DNA from: Campylobacterota bacterium
GTDB lineage: Bacteria > Campylobacterota > Campylobacteria > Campylobacterales > Nitratiruptoraceae
Direction of reading: 5' to 3'
NCBI GenBank assembly: GCA_015494715.1
Contig: WGAT01000071.1
Span: forward strand, 17,591-81,590
Length of the DNA: 64,000 bases
The translations under genes and the position numbers were made by a program. Under the pieces are notes generated by a model. The model made no database searches. It saw nothing but the letters and a program-made list of their open reading frames with translations, and was not told the origin of the DNA. Positions 7,559-15,033 of the stretch are shown here, one piece after another. Position 1 is the first letter of the stretch; each line of letters opens with the position of its first letter.

Positions 7559-9193
7559 ATGGAACAGATCGCCATCTTTTTGTTTGCCATATTCGTCGCC
7601 TCTCTTTTGAATATCGCTCTAAAAAAGATAGATATTCCTACCGCTATTGGATATATCTTTACGGGCGTCGTCGTCGCCCATTTTTTGCATATCAATGCGG
7701 ACAATACCGAAATTTTAGATCATCTCTCTGAATTTGGCATCGTTTTGTTGATGTTTACTATCGGTTTGGAGTTTAGTTTTCGCGAATTGCAAATAATGAA
7801 AAAGGAGGTCTTCGTCTACGGCTCGCTCCAAGTGCTCTTAACGGGGGGGCTTTTTGCCTTAGGAGCGATATTTCTTTTTGGTTTTGAGCCAAAATCGGCC
7901 ATCGTCGTAGGCTTCGCTTTAGCCCTCTCCTCCACCGCCATCGTACTCAAAATCCTTAACGAAACGGGCGATATCCACGCCTCTTATGGACGAAAAGCTT
8001 TGGGGATACTTCTTTTTCAAGATATCGCCGTCATTCCTCTTTTGCTTATGATCGATATCTTTACCAAAGAGGTACCCGTTACCTCCCTCTTGCTCCAAAC
8101 TCTTTTGAATATGATCTTGTTTTTTGCTCTTTTGCTGCTTTTAGGGCGTTTCGTCATCGACAGATTTTTACGCTACGCTATTTTGAGTCAGAGTCAAGAG
8201 ATATTTTTGCTCGCAGTCTTTTTTGTCATCCTGCTTAGTTCCGCGATCTCACACTTTTTTGGTTTCTCTTACTCTCTAGGAGCCTTTTTTGCTGGCATGC
8301 TTTTGGCCGAATCTCATTATAAATACCAAATCGAAGCGGATTTGGCACCCTTTCGAGACCTTTTGCTTGGACTCTTTTTCTTTGCCGTTGGCAACAGGAT
8401 CGATATTGGCTTTGTTTTTGGGCATATCGGTGTTATTTTTCTTCTTATGATTGGTGTGATGCTTCTTAAAGCCGCCATTCTCTACGCGGTTTTGGTATTC
8501 TTTCAAGAGCAAAGGCGTACCGCCTTTAAAACGGCTTTGGCCCTCTCTCAAGTAGGTGAATTTGCCCTAGCCCTCTTTGTACTCGCCCTTGGCAATCATC
8601 TCCTAGACGGGCAAAGCGTACAAATTCTCTCTTCCGTAGTTATCTTTTCCATGATAGCCACGCCTTTTCTACTCAAAAATCTTAAATCCTTGGCGGACAA
8701 ACTCTTTCAAGAGCCGGTGCGAGAACTCAAAATCGAATCTACCGGTTTTAAAAATCATATCATCTTATGTGGATATGGCCCACTGGGGCGGGATTTGGCC
8801 AAAGATTTAAGGGAGCGAGGATTTGAGTACGTGATCATCGAGCATGATTTGAAGCTCTATGAAGAGGCTTTGGCCAACGAAGAACCTGTCTTTTTTGGCA
8901 ATGCCGCCCAAAGAGCGGTGCTAGAGAGTCTCGATATCAAAAACGCCTGTGCCGTAGTCATTACTTTTCACAATCTCGAAAAGATACGCCTCGTAACCCA
9001 GTCGGTACTCGATCTAGCTCCCCAAGCCCATATCGTGGCACGGGTTCGAGACGAAGAGGAGGCTAAGGTACTGGAGGATTTAAAGATCCAAAGTCTTGTC
9101 ATCACCACCCAAACACTAGCTCAGGCGATGATCCGAGAGCTCTTTTACTGCTCGCTTAACTATGTGAACTACCCTAACTTTTTGCTATCGTAA
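7559..9193 (+). CDS. Kef-type monovalent cation:proton antiporter (CPA2) with RCK domain
   Basis: The 544-residue protein has about 12 membrane segments of the Na+/H+ exchanger (CPA2) fold over the first 380 residues, including TIGLEFSF and ALALSSTAIVLK. A cytoplasmic TrkA-N/RCK domain follows, with the nucleotide-binding motif ILCGYGPLGRDLAKDL. It probably exchanges potassium or sodium for protons at the inner membrane under nucleotide control. No TrkA-C domain follows. The last eight or nine codons (VNYPNFLLS) and the stop lie inside an IS200/IS605-like right end at 9164 onward, so the native C-terminus may have been replaced by insertion. A seven-G run occurs at 7843-7849 within the frame. 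Confidence 0.9.
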   Translation: MEQIAIFLFAIFVASLLNIALKKIDIPTAIGYIFTGVVVAHFLHINADNTEILDHLSEFGIVLLMFTIGLEFSFRELQIMKKEVFVYGSLQVLLTGGLFALGAIFLFGFEPKSAIVVGFALALSSTAIVLKILNETGDIHASYGRKALGILLFQDIAVIPLLLMIDIFTKEVPVTSLLLQTLLNMILFFALLLLLGRFVIDRFLRYAILSQSQEIFLLAVFFVILLSSAISHFFGFSYSLGAFFAGMLLAESHYKYQIEADLAPFRDLLLGLFFFAVGNRIDIGFVFGHIGVIFLLMIGVMLLKAAILYAVLVFFQEQRRTAFKTALALSQVGEFALALFVLALGNHLLDGQSVQILSSVVIFSMIATPFLLKNLKSLADKLFQEPVRELKIESTGFKNHIILCGYGPLGRDLAKDLRERGFEYVIIEHDLKLYEEALANEEPVFFGNAAQRAVLESLDIKNACAVVITFHNLEKIRLVTQSVLDLAPQAHIVARVRDEEEAKVLEDLKIQSLVITTQTLAQAMIRELFYCSLNYVNYPNFLLS

Positions 9194-9291
9194 ATAAGTT
9201 AGGGCTTCCTGCTTCAACGGTCGCCTTATGGCGCACCTCCACAGGCTCTACGGGCAGTCCCTGCCCTGATAGCGCTTGGTTATTGCGCTTT
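9164..9291 (-). ncRNA. Candidate solitary omega-RNA (TnpB guide RNA scaffold)
   Basis: A minus-strand promoter (TTGTCT, 18 bp, TATAAT at 9303-9298) would start an RNA near 9291. The RNA folds into intact stems: AGCGC/GCGCT, GGGCAG/CTGCCC, a GGTGCGCC/GGCGACC arm with ATAA loop, then the conserved GAAGCAGGAAGCCC and a 9-bp terminal hairpin. This order matches the 3' scaffold of TnpB-associated omega-RNAs. In such RNAs the guide is the flanking DNA beyond the right end, which here would be antisense to the last codons of the kef-like gene. No TnpB is encoded nearby, so any function would need a protein from elsewhere. Homology is by recognition of the motif, not by search. Confidence 0.6.
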
Positions 9292-9327
9292 TTGATAATT
9301 ATAGCACAAACTTGCTTTGCAAGACAA
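9164..9327 (-). mobile_element. tnpB-less IS200/IS605-type element relic (PATE-like)
   Basis: On the minus strand this segment begins with a small hairpin (TTGCAAAGCAAG) and a TATAAT box, as at many IS605/OrfB left ends. It continues into the scaffold GTAGAGCC...GTGGAGG...GAAGCAGGAAGCCC characteristic of tnpB 3' ends. It closes with the hairpin CCCTAACTT/AAGTTAGGG (9172-9180 with 9196-9204) followed by TAGTTCAC. These are right-end features. No transposase or tnpB codon remains between the two ends, so it is an internally deleted, non-autonomous derivative. The right end overlaps the 3' end of the kef-like gene. The left boundary is uncertain. Confidence 0.72.
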
Positions 9328-9335
9328 AAATTCAT

Positions 9336-9366
9336 CTCCCTCTAAATCAATAAATTTTAGAGGGAG
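9336..9366 (-). terminator. Terminator downstream of PBP1A gene
   Basis: An 11-bp perfect stem (CTCCCTCTAAA at 9336-9346 with TTTAGAGGGAG at 9356-9366) lies just after the PBP1A stop. On the minus strand it is followed by ATGAATTTTTG, a short T-run. It ends the eight-gene alaS-PBP1A operon and insulates the relic's own promoter. It could also act on kef-like readthrough in the plus direction. Confidence 0.75.
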
Positions 9367-9384
9367 AATTCTTTTTGAATTTCG

Positions 9385-11340
9385 TTAAAATAAAAGCTCC
9401 TCTTTGACCTTTTTGGGTTGTAAATCTTTGGGCGAGGGCTTGGAGATGTCGGTAAAATAGATCTTTTGACCTCCCACTATCATCTGTTGGACACCCTGTG
9501 GCACCTCAAAAGTTCGTCTTAACTCTGGATGCAAAGCGTAAATACGCTTGATCACGGCCCCTACCACCGGTGCGGCAGCACGTCCGCCAGCCTCCCCTTT
9601 TTTCAAAGGCGTATTGTCGTCTTGACCAAACCAGGTTATTACTTCGATATCGGGCGTAAAACCGCAAAACCAAGCGTCCACATAGCGGTTTGTCGTACCC
9701 GTCTTTCCAGCTACCTCCACACCTTTGACCCTTGCGGCCCGTCCCGTTCCTCTATTGACCACATCTCGCAAGATATCGATCATCAAAAAGCTCTGTTTGG
9801 GCTCAACCAAGGGATGCTCTTTGATAGAGGCCGTATAGATGGGAGATTTGTGGCTATCAAGCACTTGAGACACCAGTATTGGCTCCGTTCTCGTGCCGTA
9901 ATTGGAAAAAAGGGTATAGTAGCCCGCTAGCTCCAAAGGGGAGATAGTCACGCTGCCAAGGGCCAAGGAGAGATCAGGAGGCAGGTGGGTAAACCCAAAC
10001 TCTTGCAGTTTTTTATACAGCGTAGAGAGCCCTATCTCTTCCACAAGGTTGATGGTAGCAAGATTTCTAGAGTGCACCAAGGCCTCTTTGAGCGTGATTT
10101 CTCCCTCGAAATTTTTCTCGTAATTTTTAGGCTGCCAAACTTTAACGCCGTTTTTCTCTTTAAACTCGTAGGTTCTGGCCACATCTGGAATTTTACTTAT
10201 TTGGGAGTAGCCCATATTCAGCGCCACTTGATAGATAAAAGGCTTAAATGCGCTTCCGGGCTGACGTCTGGCCTGGGTTACCCTGTTAAAAGGGCTTTTT
10301 TTGTAATCAACGCCCCCCACCATCGCCAAAATCTCGCCACTGGAGGGTTTAAGCAGTACGATCGCTCCGTTGAGCTTGGAGTAGTTGTACCCCTTTCCTC
10401 TTCGCACGATCGCCTTATACCCCTTGCCCAACTCCTCTTTGGCAATTTTTTGATACTCTAAATCGATGGTAGTATAAATCTCGTACCCTTTGCCCTTGAT
10501 ATTTGGTAGCTTCTTGCCAAAACGGCGAAATATCTCATCTACGATATACGGGGCTCTATTTTGACTCAAACTCTCGTCGTATACCTTTGGCCGCTCGGCG
10601 ATCGCTTTGGTAAAAGTCTCGTCGTCTATCCAGCCAAGCTCGTGCATCCTGCTTATCACCCTATCGGCTCGCTGTATGGCTTGCTCGTAATGTCTTGTGG
10701 GATCATAAAAGCTCGGAGCTCTTGGCAGCCCTACCAAAAGGGCGATCTGCTTGAGGCTAAGCTGTGACAAAGGCTTGTGAAAATAGCCCTCGGCCGCCGT
10801 TTTAACCCCATAGTAGCCGTGACCAAAATAGATCTGATTAAAATAGCGTTCCAAAATCTCCTCTTTGGAGAGTTTCCTCTCCACAAGCAAAGCGATCAAA
10901 ATCTCTTGGAGTTTTCTTTGCAGCTTTTTTTGACGGGTGAGCACCATATTTTTAACCAGCTGCTGCGTAATGGTACTTGCTCCTTCTACAAATTTTCTCG
11001 CTTTGATATCTTTCAAAAAGGCTCGGAATATGGCGTCCGGATTGACCCCGGGATGCTCGAAAAATTTTGTATCCTCAATAGCTAGCAACGCCTCGATCAT
11101 ATGAGCTGGAATCTGATTGTAGGGTACATACTCTCTATTCTCCTTATCAAAAAGCTTGGCTATAAGCCGGCCGTTGCGGTCATAGATTTTGGTAGTGAGT
11201 TTGGGATGATAGTGCACTATCTTCTCCACCTTGGGCTCTACTTTGGTGTACAAGGTCGCCAAATAGAAGACCCCGTAGGCGATCACCGCCGCAAGAAGCA
11301 CGAAAATAGATCCAAAAAAAACTTTTATAATCTTTTTCAT
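9385..11340 (-). CDS. mrcA: Class A penicillin-binding protein 1A
   Basis: This 651-residue bifunctional peptidoglycan synthase has a cytoplasmic tip and membrane anchor (residues about 3-28). A GT51 glycosyltransferase domain follows, with the EDTKFFEHPG catalytic motif, STITQQLVKN and RKLQEILIALLVE. The transpeptidase domain carries the three canonical motifs: SxxK in QPGSAFKPF, SRN in VHSRNLA, and KTGTT in VAGKTGTTN. The length is normal for the family. It polymerises and cross-links glycan strands in the periplasm. It is the last gene of a tightly coupled operon, overlapping the upstream ABC ATPase gene by 4 bp, and is followed by a clear terminator. FtsI, a second PBP, is encoded at 17699. 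Confidence 0.95.
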   Translation of the reverse strand: MKKIIKVFFGSIFVLLAAVIAYGVFYLATLYTKVEPKVEKIVHYHPKLTTKIYDRNGRLIAKLFDKENREYVPYNQIPAHMIEALLAIEDTKFFEHPGVNPDAIFRAFLKDIKARKFVEGASTITQQLVKNMVLTRQKKLQRKLQEILIALLVERKLSKEEILERYFNQIYFGHGYYGVKTAAEGYFHKPLSQLSLKQIALLVGLPRAPSFYDPTRHYEQAIQRADRVISRMHELGWIDDETFTKAIAERPKVYDESLSQNRAPYIVDEIFRRFGKKLPNIKGKGYEIYTTIDLEYQKIAKEELGKGYKAIVRRGKGYNYSKLNGAIVLLKPSSGEILAMVGGVDYKKSPFNRVTQARRQPGSAFKPFIYQVALNMGYSQISKIPDVARTYEFKEKNGVKVWQPKNYEKNFEGEITLKEALVHSRNLATINLVEEIGLSTLYKKLQEFGFTHLPPDLSLALGSVTISPLELAGYYTLFSNYGTRTEPILVSQVLDSHKSPIYTASIKEHPLVEPKQSFLMIDILRDVVNRGTGRAARVKGVEVAGKTGTTNRYVDAWFCGFTPDIEVITWFGQDDNTPLKKGEAGGRAAAPVVGAVIKRIYALHPELRRTFEVPQGVQQMIVGGQKIYFTDISKPSPKDLQPKKVKEELLF

Positions 11341-12032
11341 TGTCTAAACTCTCTATTGGCAAAATTGGATTCTATTAAAAGTTTGGTATAGGGCTGTTTG
11401 GGGTGCGCGAGCACCTCTTGCATCGCCCCGCTCTCTACAATGCGCCCCTTTTGAATGACGGCGGCCTCACGGCAGAGCTTGGCCGCACTGGCCACATCAT
11501 GGGTCACAAAAAGTATCAAAAATCCAAGCTCTTCTTGAAGCGAAGCAAAAAGTCGCAGTACCATCTCTTTGGTATCTGGATCCAAAGCGGTAGTAGGCTC
11601 ATCCAGGAGCAACAGCTTCGGATCGGAGGCCAGGGCCATGGCAATCACTACCCGCTGTACCTGTCCGCCGCTAAGCTGCGGGGGGAAGCGCTCCAAAAAG
11701 CTTCCATCCAATCCCACCATCTCCAAAAGCTTGGCGGCACTCTCTAGCGGAGCAAAAAACTGATCTTTAATCTTGGTCAAAGGACTGAGGGAGGTAAAGG
11801 GATTTTGGGGTACGAGCGAGAGAGTACGGCCACGAAGCAGCGGATACTCCCACTCATATTCTAGCTCTTTGGAGAGATTGGATGGCAAAAGATCGAGCAA
11901 GGCTTTGAGCGTCAAGCTCTTGCCGCTGCCGCTCTCCCCAATAAGCGCCAAAGAGTGACGGATCTCGAATGAGATATCTACGATCACCCGTTGTGGTTCA
12001 TAAATTCGCAAACGCTTGCAGACAAAACTCAT
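11337..12032 (-). CDS. ABC transporter ATPase, peptide/nickel (DppD/NikD) type
   Basis: The 231-residue ATPase has Walker A (GESGSGKS), a Q-loop (LVPQNPFTSL), the ABC signature LSGGQVQRVVIA, Walker B (LLLLDEPTTALD) and the H-loop (FVTHD). The text around the Q-loop and the C-terminal HPKQPYTKLL resemble dipeptide/nickel uptake ATPases, but the protein is about 90 residues shorter than usual members and lacks their C-terminal oligopeptide domain. No permease or binding-protein gene is adjacent; it sits between bioF and PBP1A with 4-bp overlaps on both sides. Its partner permease must be encoded elsewhere. Substrate unknown. Confidence 0.85.
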   Translation of the reverse strand: MSFVCKRLRIYEPQRVIVDISFEIRHSLALIGESGSGKSLTLKALLDLLPSNLSKELEYEWEYPLLRGRTLSLVPQNPFTSLSPLTKIKDQFFAPLESAAKLLEMVGLDGSFLERFPPQLSGGQVQRVVIAMALASDPKLLLLDEPTTALDPDTKEMVLRLFASLQEELGFLILFVTHDVASAAKLCREAAVIQKGRIVESGAMQEVLAHPKQPYTKLLIESNFANREFRQ

Positions 12033-13090
12033 ATCAGCTCCAAAAGCTCTCGCAGCTCTTGCGGAGTTTGGCCAAGACGAGCGATAATGCGCAGCATCGG
12101 CTCCTTGACGGTGGGCGGGCGTATGGCTCCGACCAAGAAGCCTCGCTCCATCAGCTCGCCTTGCTTCTTGAGCACCTCTTTGGTAGGAACATCGACGATA
12201 AGTCCGGGGGTTTGATGGCCAAAATCGGCAGCGATCTGTTGGCGTTTGGTGATTTGGCGTTTGTAGTGCTTTACATTTTTTTCCACCTCTTCGATTCCCT
12301 CTTTGGCTAAAGCCACATCCATCAATGACAAAGCGGTGGTGTAGATGATACTTTTGGCTCTGTTTTCCAAAAAAGAGATGATCTCTTCGCTAGCGAGAAT
12401 ATAGGCTCCATAGCTCCCATACGCTTTGCCCAAAGTCCCCATTTTGATGTGTAACTCGTTTGGCTCTATGCCAAAAAGATCGAAGACGCCAAGCAGCCGC
12501 TCTCCCACCACGCCACTGCTATGGGCTTCATCTACCATCAAAAGCGCCTCATGCTCCTTAGCCACTTGGAAAATTTCGGGATCGAGCAGATCACCGCTCA
12601 TGGAGTAGATCCCCTCCACCGCCACAATCGCCCGCTTGAAGTCCCCTTTTTGCAGGCGTCTTTTGAGATCTTCTGGATCGTTGTGGGCAAAAATCTCCAC
12701 ATCTTCTACGAGTTTGGAAGCGAGCATCCCGCTGGCATGAAACTCCTCATCCAAAAAAAGCTTGTCACCTTTGCGTACCAGCGCTTCGATGAGTGCGAGA
12801 TTGGCCAAAAAGCCGCTCCCCACGCTGATAGCGGCCTCGAAACGATTGAGTCGACAAAGTTTGGTCTCTAACTCTTGATGGATAGGGGTATAGCCGTTGA
12901 TGAGCTGGGAGGCTTTGGCTGCATTGGTGCCATAGCTCATCACCCGCTCATAGGCTCTCGCAAGCAGCTCCTTATTGTGTGCAAGTCCCAAATAGTCGTT
13001 GGAGGCGAAATCTTTGAGGCTCTCATCAAAGAGGCGTCTTTTGCGAAAGCGGTCAAAGCGCCTGAGAGCCTCTAACTCCTTTTCATACAT
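12029..13090 (-). CDS. bioF: 8-amino-7-oxononanoate synthase-like PLP enzyme (BioF)
   Basis: The 353-residue protein belongs to the alpha-oxoamine synthase family. BioF condenses pimeloyl-thioester with alanine in biotin synthesis. Motifs include FASNDYLGL at the N-terminus, GSGFLANLA, VDEAHSSGVVG (cofactor-binding Asp and His) and the PLP lysine in GTLGKAYGSYG. It is slightly shorter than E. coli BioF. No other biotin gene is present in the window, so 2-amino-3-ketobutyrate ligase or another family role cannot be excluded. It lies in the alaS-PBP1A operon, overlapping its neighbours by 8 and 4 bp. Confidence 0.85.
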   Translation of the reverse strand: MYEKELEALRRFDRFRKRRLFDESLKDFASNDYLGLAHNKELLARAYERVMSYGTNAAKASQLINGYTPIHQELETKLCRLNRFEAAISVGSGFLANLALIEALVRKGDKLFLDEEFHASGMLASKLVEDVEIFAHNDPEDLKRRLQKGDFKRAIVAVEGIYSMSGDLLDPEIFQVAKEHEALLMVDEAHSSGVVGERLLGVFDLFGIEPNELHIKMGTLGKAYGSYGAYILASEEIISFLENRAKSIIYTTALSLMDVALAKEGIEEVEKNVKHYKRQITKRQQIAADFGHQTPGLIVDVPTKEVLKKQGELMERGFLVGAIRPPTVKEPMLRIIARLGQTPQELRELLELI

Positions 13091-13595
13091 CCAGCAGCTC
13101 CTCTAGCCTCTTTAGCCCAACTCTTTTATTCCTTTTATAGAGTTCTATTGCCCTTTGGGTATCCAAATCTCGCATATAAAACCCTGCAAATTGGAGTACG
13201 TTTCGTGGATTTTGATGAAACCGCGCACGCTCAAAATCGATAATTTTTGGCTCGGGAGTGAAGATAAAGTGGTAGTATCTGCCAAGCTCTTTGTGCCACA
13301 CTTTTGCTCTATCTAAAAGATAACACAGGCGCAAAGCCTCCTTTAAAGCCTTTTTCCTCTCTTTTTTGATCGCCTCTTTCAAAGAGACCCCCTGCAGATA
13401 CTCCATGACGATAAAATCGCTTCCATACTCGAAAAGCTTTGGAACGATGCCACTAGGTTGCAGATACTCCAAGATTTTGGCTTCGTTGCGCAAAGTATTG
13501 GGTTTACCACTTTTTTGGCGCTTGAGCACCGCCTTTTGTCCGTGGTAGTCGATGAGAAATATCTCGCCTCTGTTGCCCTCAAATATTTTTTGCAA
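13083..13595 (-). CDS. Small predicted Ser/Thr kinase-like protein (COG2112-like)
   Basis: The 170-residue protein looks like a minimal RIO/Bud32-like kinase. There is a glycine-containing N-terminus ([12 protein letters not shown]), a likely ATP lysine in KAVLKRQ, a helix-C Glu (NEAKILEYL), a hinge VMEYLQG and a metal-binding motif KIIDFERAR. The catalytic loop is unusual: instead of HxD...N it reads HKELGRYYH, with Glu at the usual Asp place. The family is better known in archaea. The substrate is unknown and activity is uncertain. The gene overlaps maf by 17 bp at its start and bioF by 8 bp at its end. Confidence 0.65.
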   Translation of the reverse strand: MQKIFEGNRGEIFLIDYHGQKAVLKRQKSGKPNTLRNEAKILEYLQPSGIVPKLFEYGSDFIVMEYLQGVSLKEAIKKERKKALKEALRLCYLLDRAKVWHKELGRYYHFIFTPEPKIIDFERARFHQNPRNVLQFAGFYMRDLDTQRAIELYKRNKRVGLKRLEELLDV

Positions 13596-14136
13596 TCTCT
13601 TCTAACCTCTCTACCTGCAGCCCCATCGCCGTGGATTCTTTGCCCTGCACTTTTTGGATATATTTTTTGCAAAAGCCCTCCACCATACAAGCGCCCGCTT
13701 TGCCTCGCCACTCGCCGCTTTTTAGGTACTCCTCCAAATCCTTTGGATCAAAAGGGGCGAAGTAGTAGCTGGTGGTATCCAGATCTTCGATAGTTTTGGT
13801 TTTATCCTTGTAGATCATGCAGGTGATGATATCCACACGATTGCCGCTTTGCTTTTGGAGAATCTCTTTGGCCTCCTTTTCATCTTTGGCTTTTCGTAGG
13901 ATCTGGCCATTGGCTACCACCACTGTATCGGCCGAGACAATGGGGATATCCAGACCATAACGCCGCACAGCCTCTTCAAGTTTGCCTCTGGCTGCGGCAC
14001 AGACGAACTCTTTGGGATCTTTGTATCGCTTCAAAAGCGCCTCTTCGTCGAAATCTACTGGACTTTGGATAAATTCGATGCCAGCTTGTTGGAGCAGTTT
14101 GGCCCTCGTTTCGCTGCCGCTCGCCAGTCGGATCAT
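13579..14136 (-). CDS. maf: Maf-family nucleotide pyrophosphatase
   Basis: Maf proteins hydrolyse non-canonical or pyrimidine nucleoside triphosphates to monophosphates. The 185-residue product begins with the family signature [18 protein letters not shown] and has SADTVVV (catalytic Asp) and [10 protein letters not shown] in place of the more common GKAGAYxIQG. The C-terminal section is normal. Start and stop are constrained by a 4-bp overlap with speD upstream and a 17-bp overlap with the kinase-like gene downstream. Which subfamily (dTTP/UTP or m7GTP) applies cannot be decided by eye. Confidence 0.9.
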   Translation of the reverse strand: MIRLASGSETRAKLLQQAGIEFIQSPVDFDEEALLKRYKDPKEFVCAAARGKLEEAVRRYGLDIPIVSADTVVVANGQILRKAKDEKEAKEILQKQSGNRVDIITCMIYKDKTKTIEDLDTTSYYFAPFDPKDLEEYLKSGEWRGKAGACMVEGFCKKYIQKVQGKESTAMGLQVERLEEIAKNI

Positions 14137-14552
14137 CCGATTCTTTTGTCCCCGCAGTTTCCACTCACGCAGCTGCCGCCCGGTTTGTGGCGCAGATCCG
14201 GAATATTGAGCACGCCTCTTAGGATCGTCTCCACAGTAGCGTTTTGGGTGCCAAAGACTTCCTTGAGATACTCATGGGCCCTCATGGGATCCACATGATC
14301 GCCACAGGTAAAGACATCCACCGCCGCAAAGCCGTACTCGGGCCAGGTGTGGATCGTCAGATGACTTTCGCTAATCACGACCACGCCGCTCACTCCATAA
14401 GGCTCGAAGCGATGAAAAGATTTGCCGATCACCGTAGCTCCGGCAATCTCGGCAGCAGTGACTAGCGCATCCTCTACTTTTTGCACGTCATTGATGGCGT
14501 CTTCGTCACATCGATAATATTCGGCCAGTAAATGTTTTCCCAGTGATTTCAT
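14133..14552 (-). CDS. speD: S-adenosylmethionine decarboxylase proenzyme
   Basis: The 139-residue protein is the bacterial class 1B SpeD that self-cleaves to form a pyruvoyl cofactor and makes decarboxylated SAM for spermidine or aminopropyl transfer. The processing site is seen at Glu62-Ser63 in [12 protein letters not shown]. The catalytic histidine and cysteine follow in [18 protein letters not shown]. No speE or carboxyspermidine gene is in the window. A C-terminal extension after DLRHKPGG contains two cysteines (SCVSGNCGD). It is ten bases downstream of the CopD-like gene and overlaps maf by 4 bp. Confidence 0.93.
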   Translation of the reverse strand: MKSLGKHLLAEYYRCDEDAINDVQKVEDALVTAAEIAGATVIGKSFHRFEPYGVSGVVVISESHLTIHTWPEYGFAAVDVFTCGDHVDPMRAHEYLKEVFGTQNATVETILRGVLNIPDLRHKPGGSCVSGNCGDKRIG

Positions 14553-14562
14553 CTCTATCCTT

Positions 14563-15033
14563 TCAAAATCCTCTTAGCACCAATCCAAAATAGATGGCAA
14601 GCATGCCCAAAAATATGTTGAGGGGTAGCATATATTTGGCGATTGGGGTTAAAAATTTCTTTGCCATCAAAAAGTTGCTCGCCAAGTAGTAGCTTTGGGC
14701 TTTGAAACGCACATAGACCATCCCAGCGTAATTGAGAGTCATCACCAGCCAGATAGCCTCTTTGAGATGGACAATCTTGCTCAGTTTCGTATGACCCGAA
14801 AAGCCAAAAGTGTGGGCCAGATAAAGCCCCGTGGCTATCAAGATCACAATAAAAGGAAAGACCAGCCCAAAAAGCCGCCCCGTAATCTCCAGCGTCCTGG
14901 CAAGCCGTGTCATATCCTCATCGATATGCTGCAAAGCTGGATGTACGGCAAATCGCACGGCGATCATCCCACCTATCCATATAACGGCACCTAAAATATG
15001 GAAAAAGATCACATAAATTAGTCCATCGCTCAT
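14563..15033 (-). CDS. CopD-like small integral membrane protein
   Basis: From the ATG at 15033 the protein has 156 residues and four likely membrane helices, starting with [19 protein letters not shown]. The His and the WIGG pattern resemble the CopD/heme-related membrane superfamily. HTFG, HLKEAIW and [11 protein letters not shown] are further recognisable pieces. The start forms an ATGA overlap with the alaS stop; a start ten codons upstream would only extend into alaS. The function is not established. It might bind heme or metal through conserved histidines. Confidence 0.7.
   Translation of the reverse strand: MSDGLIYVIFFHILGAVIWIGGMIAVRFAVHPALQHIDEDMTRLARTLEITGRLFGLVFPFIVILIATGLYLAHTFGFSGHTKLSKIVHLKEAIWLVMTLNYAGMVYVRFKAQSYYLASNFLMAKKFLTPIAKYMLPLNIFLGMLAIYFGLVLRGF

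Noticed and set aside
7843..7849. G7 tract in the kef-like gene, and similar 7-bp G/C runs at 22789, 30612 and 43026
   Set aside because: Considered as phase-variable tracts. All are only 7 long and most encode conserved Gly-Gly codons (YGGEEF, PYGGVK), so slippage control is unlikely.
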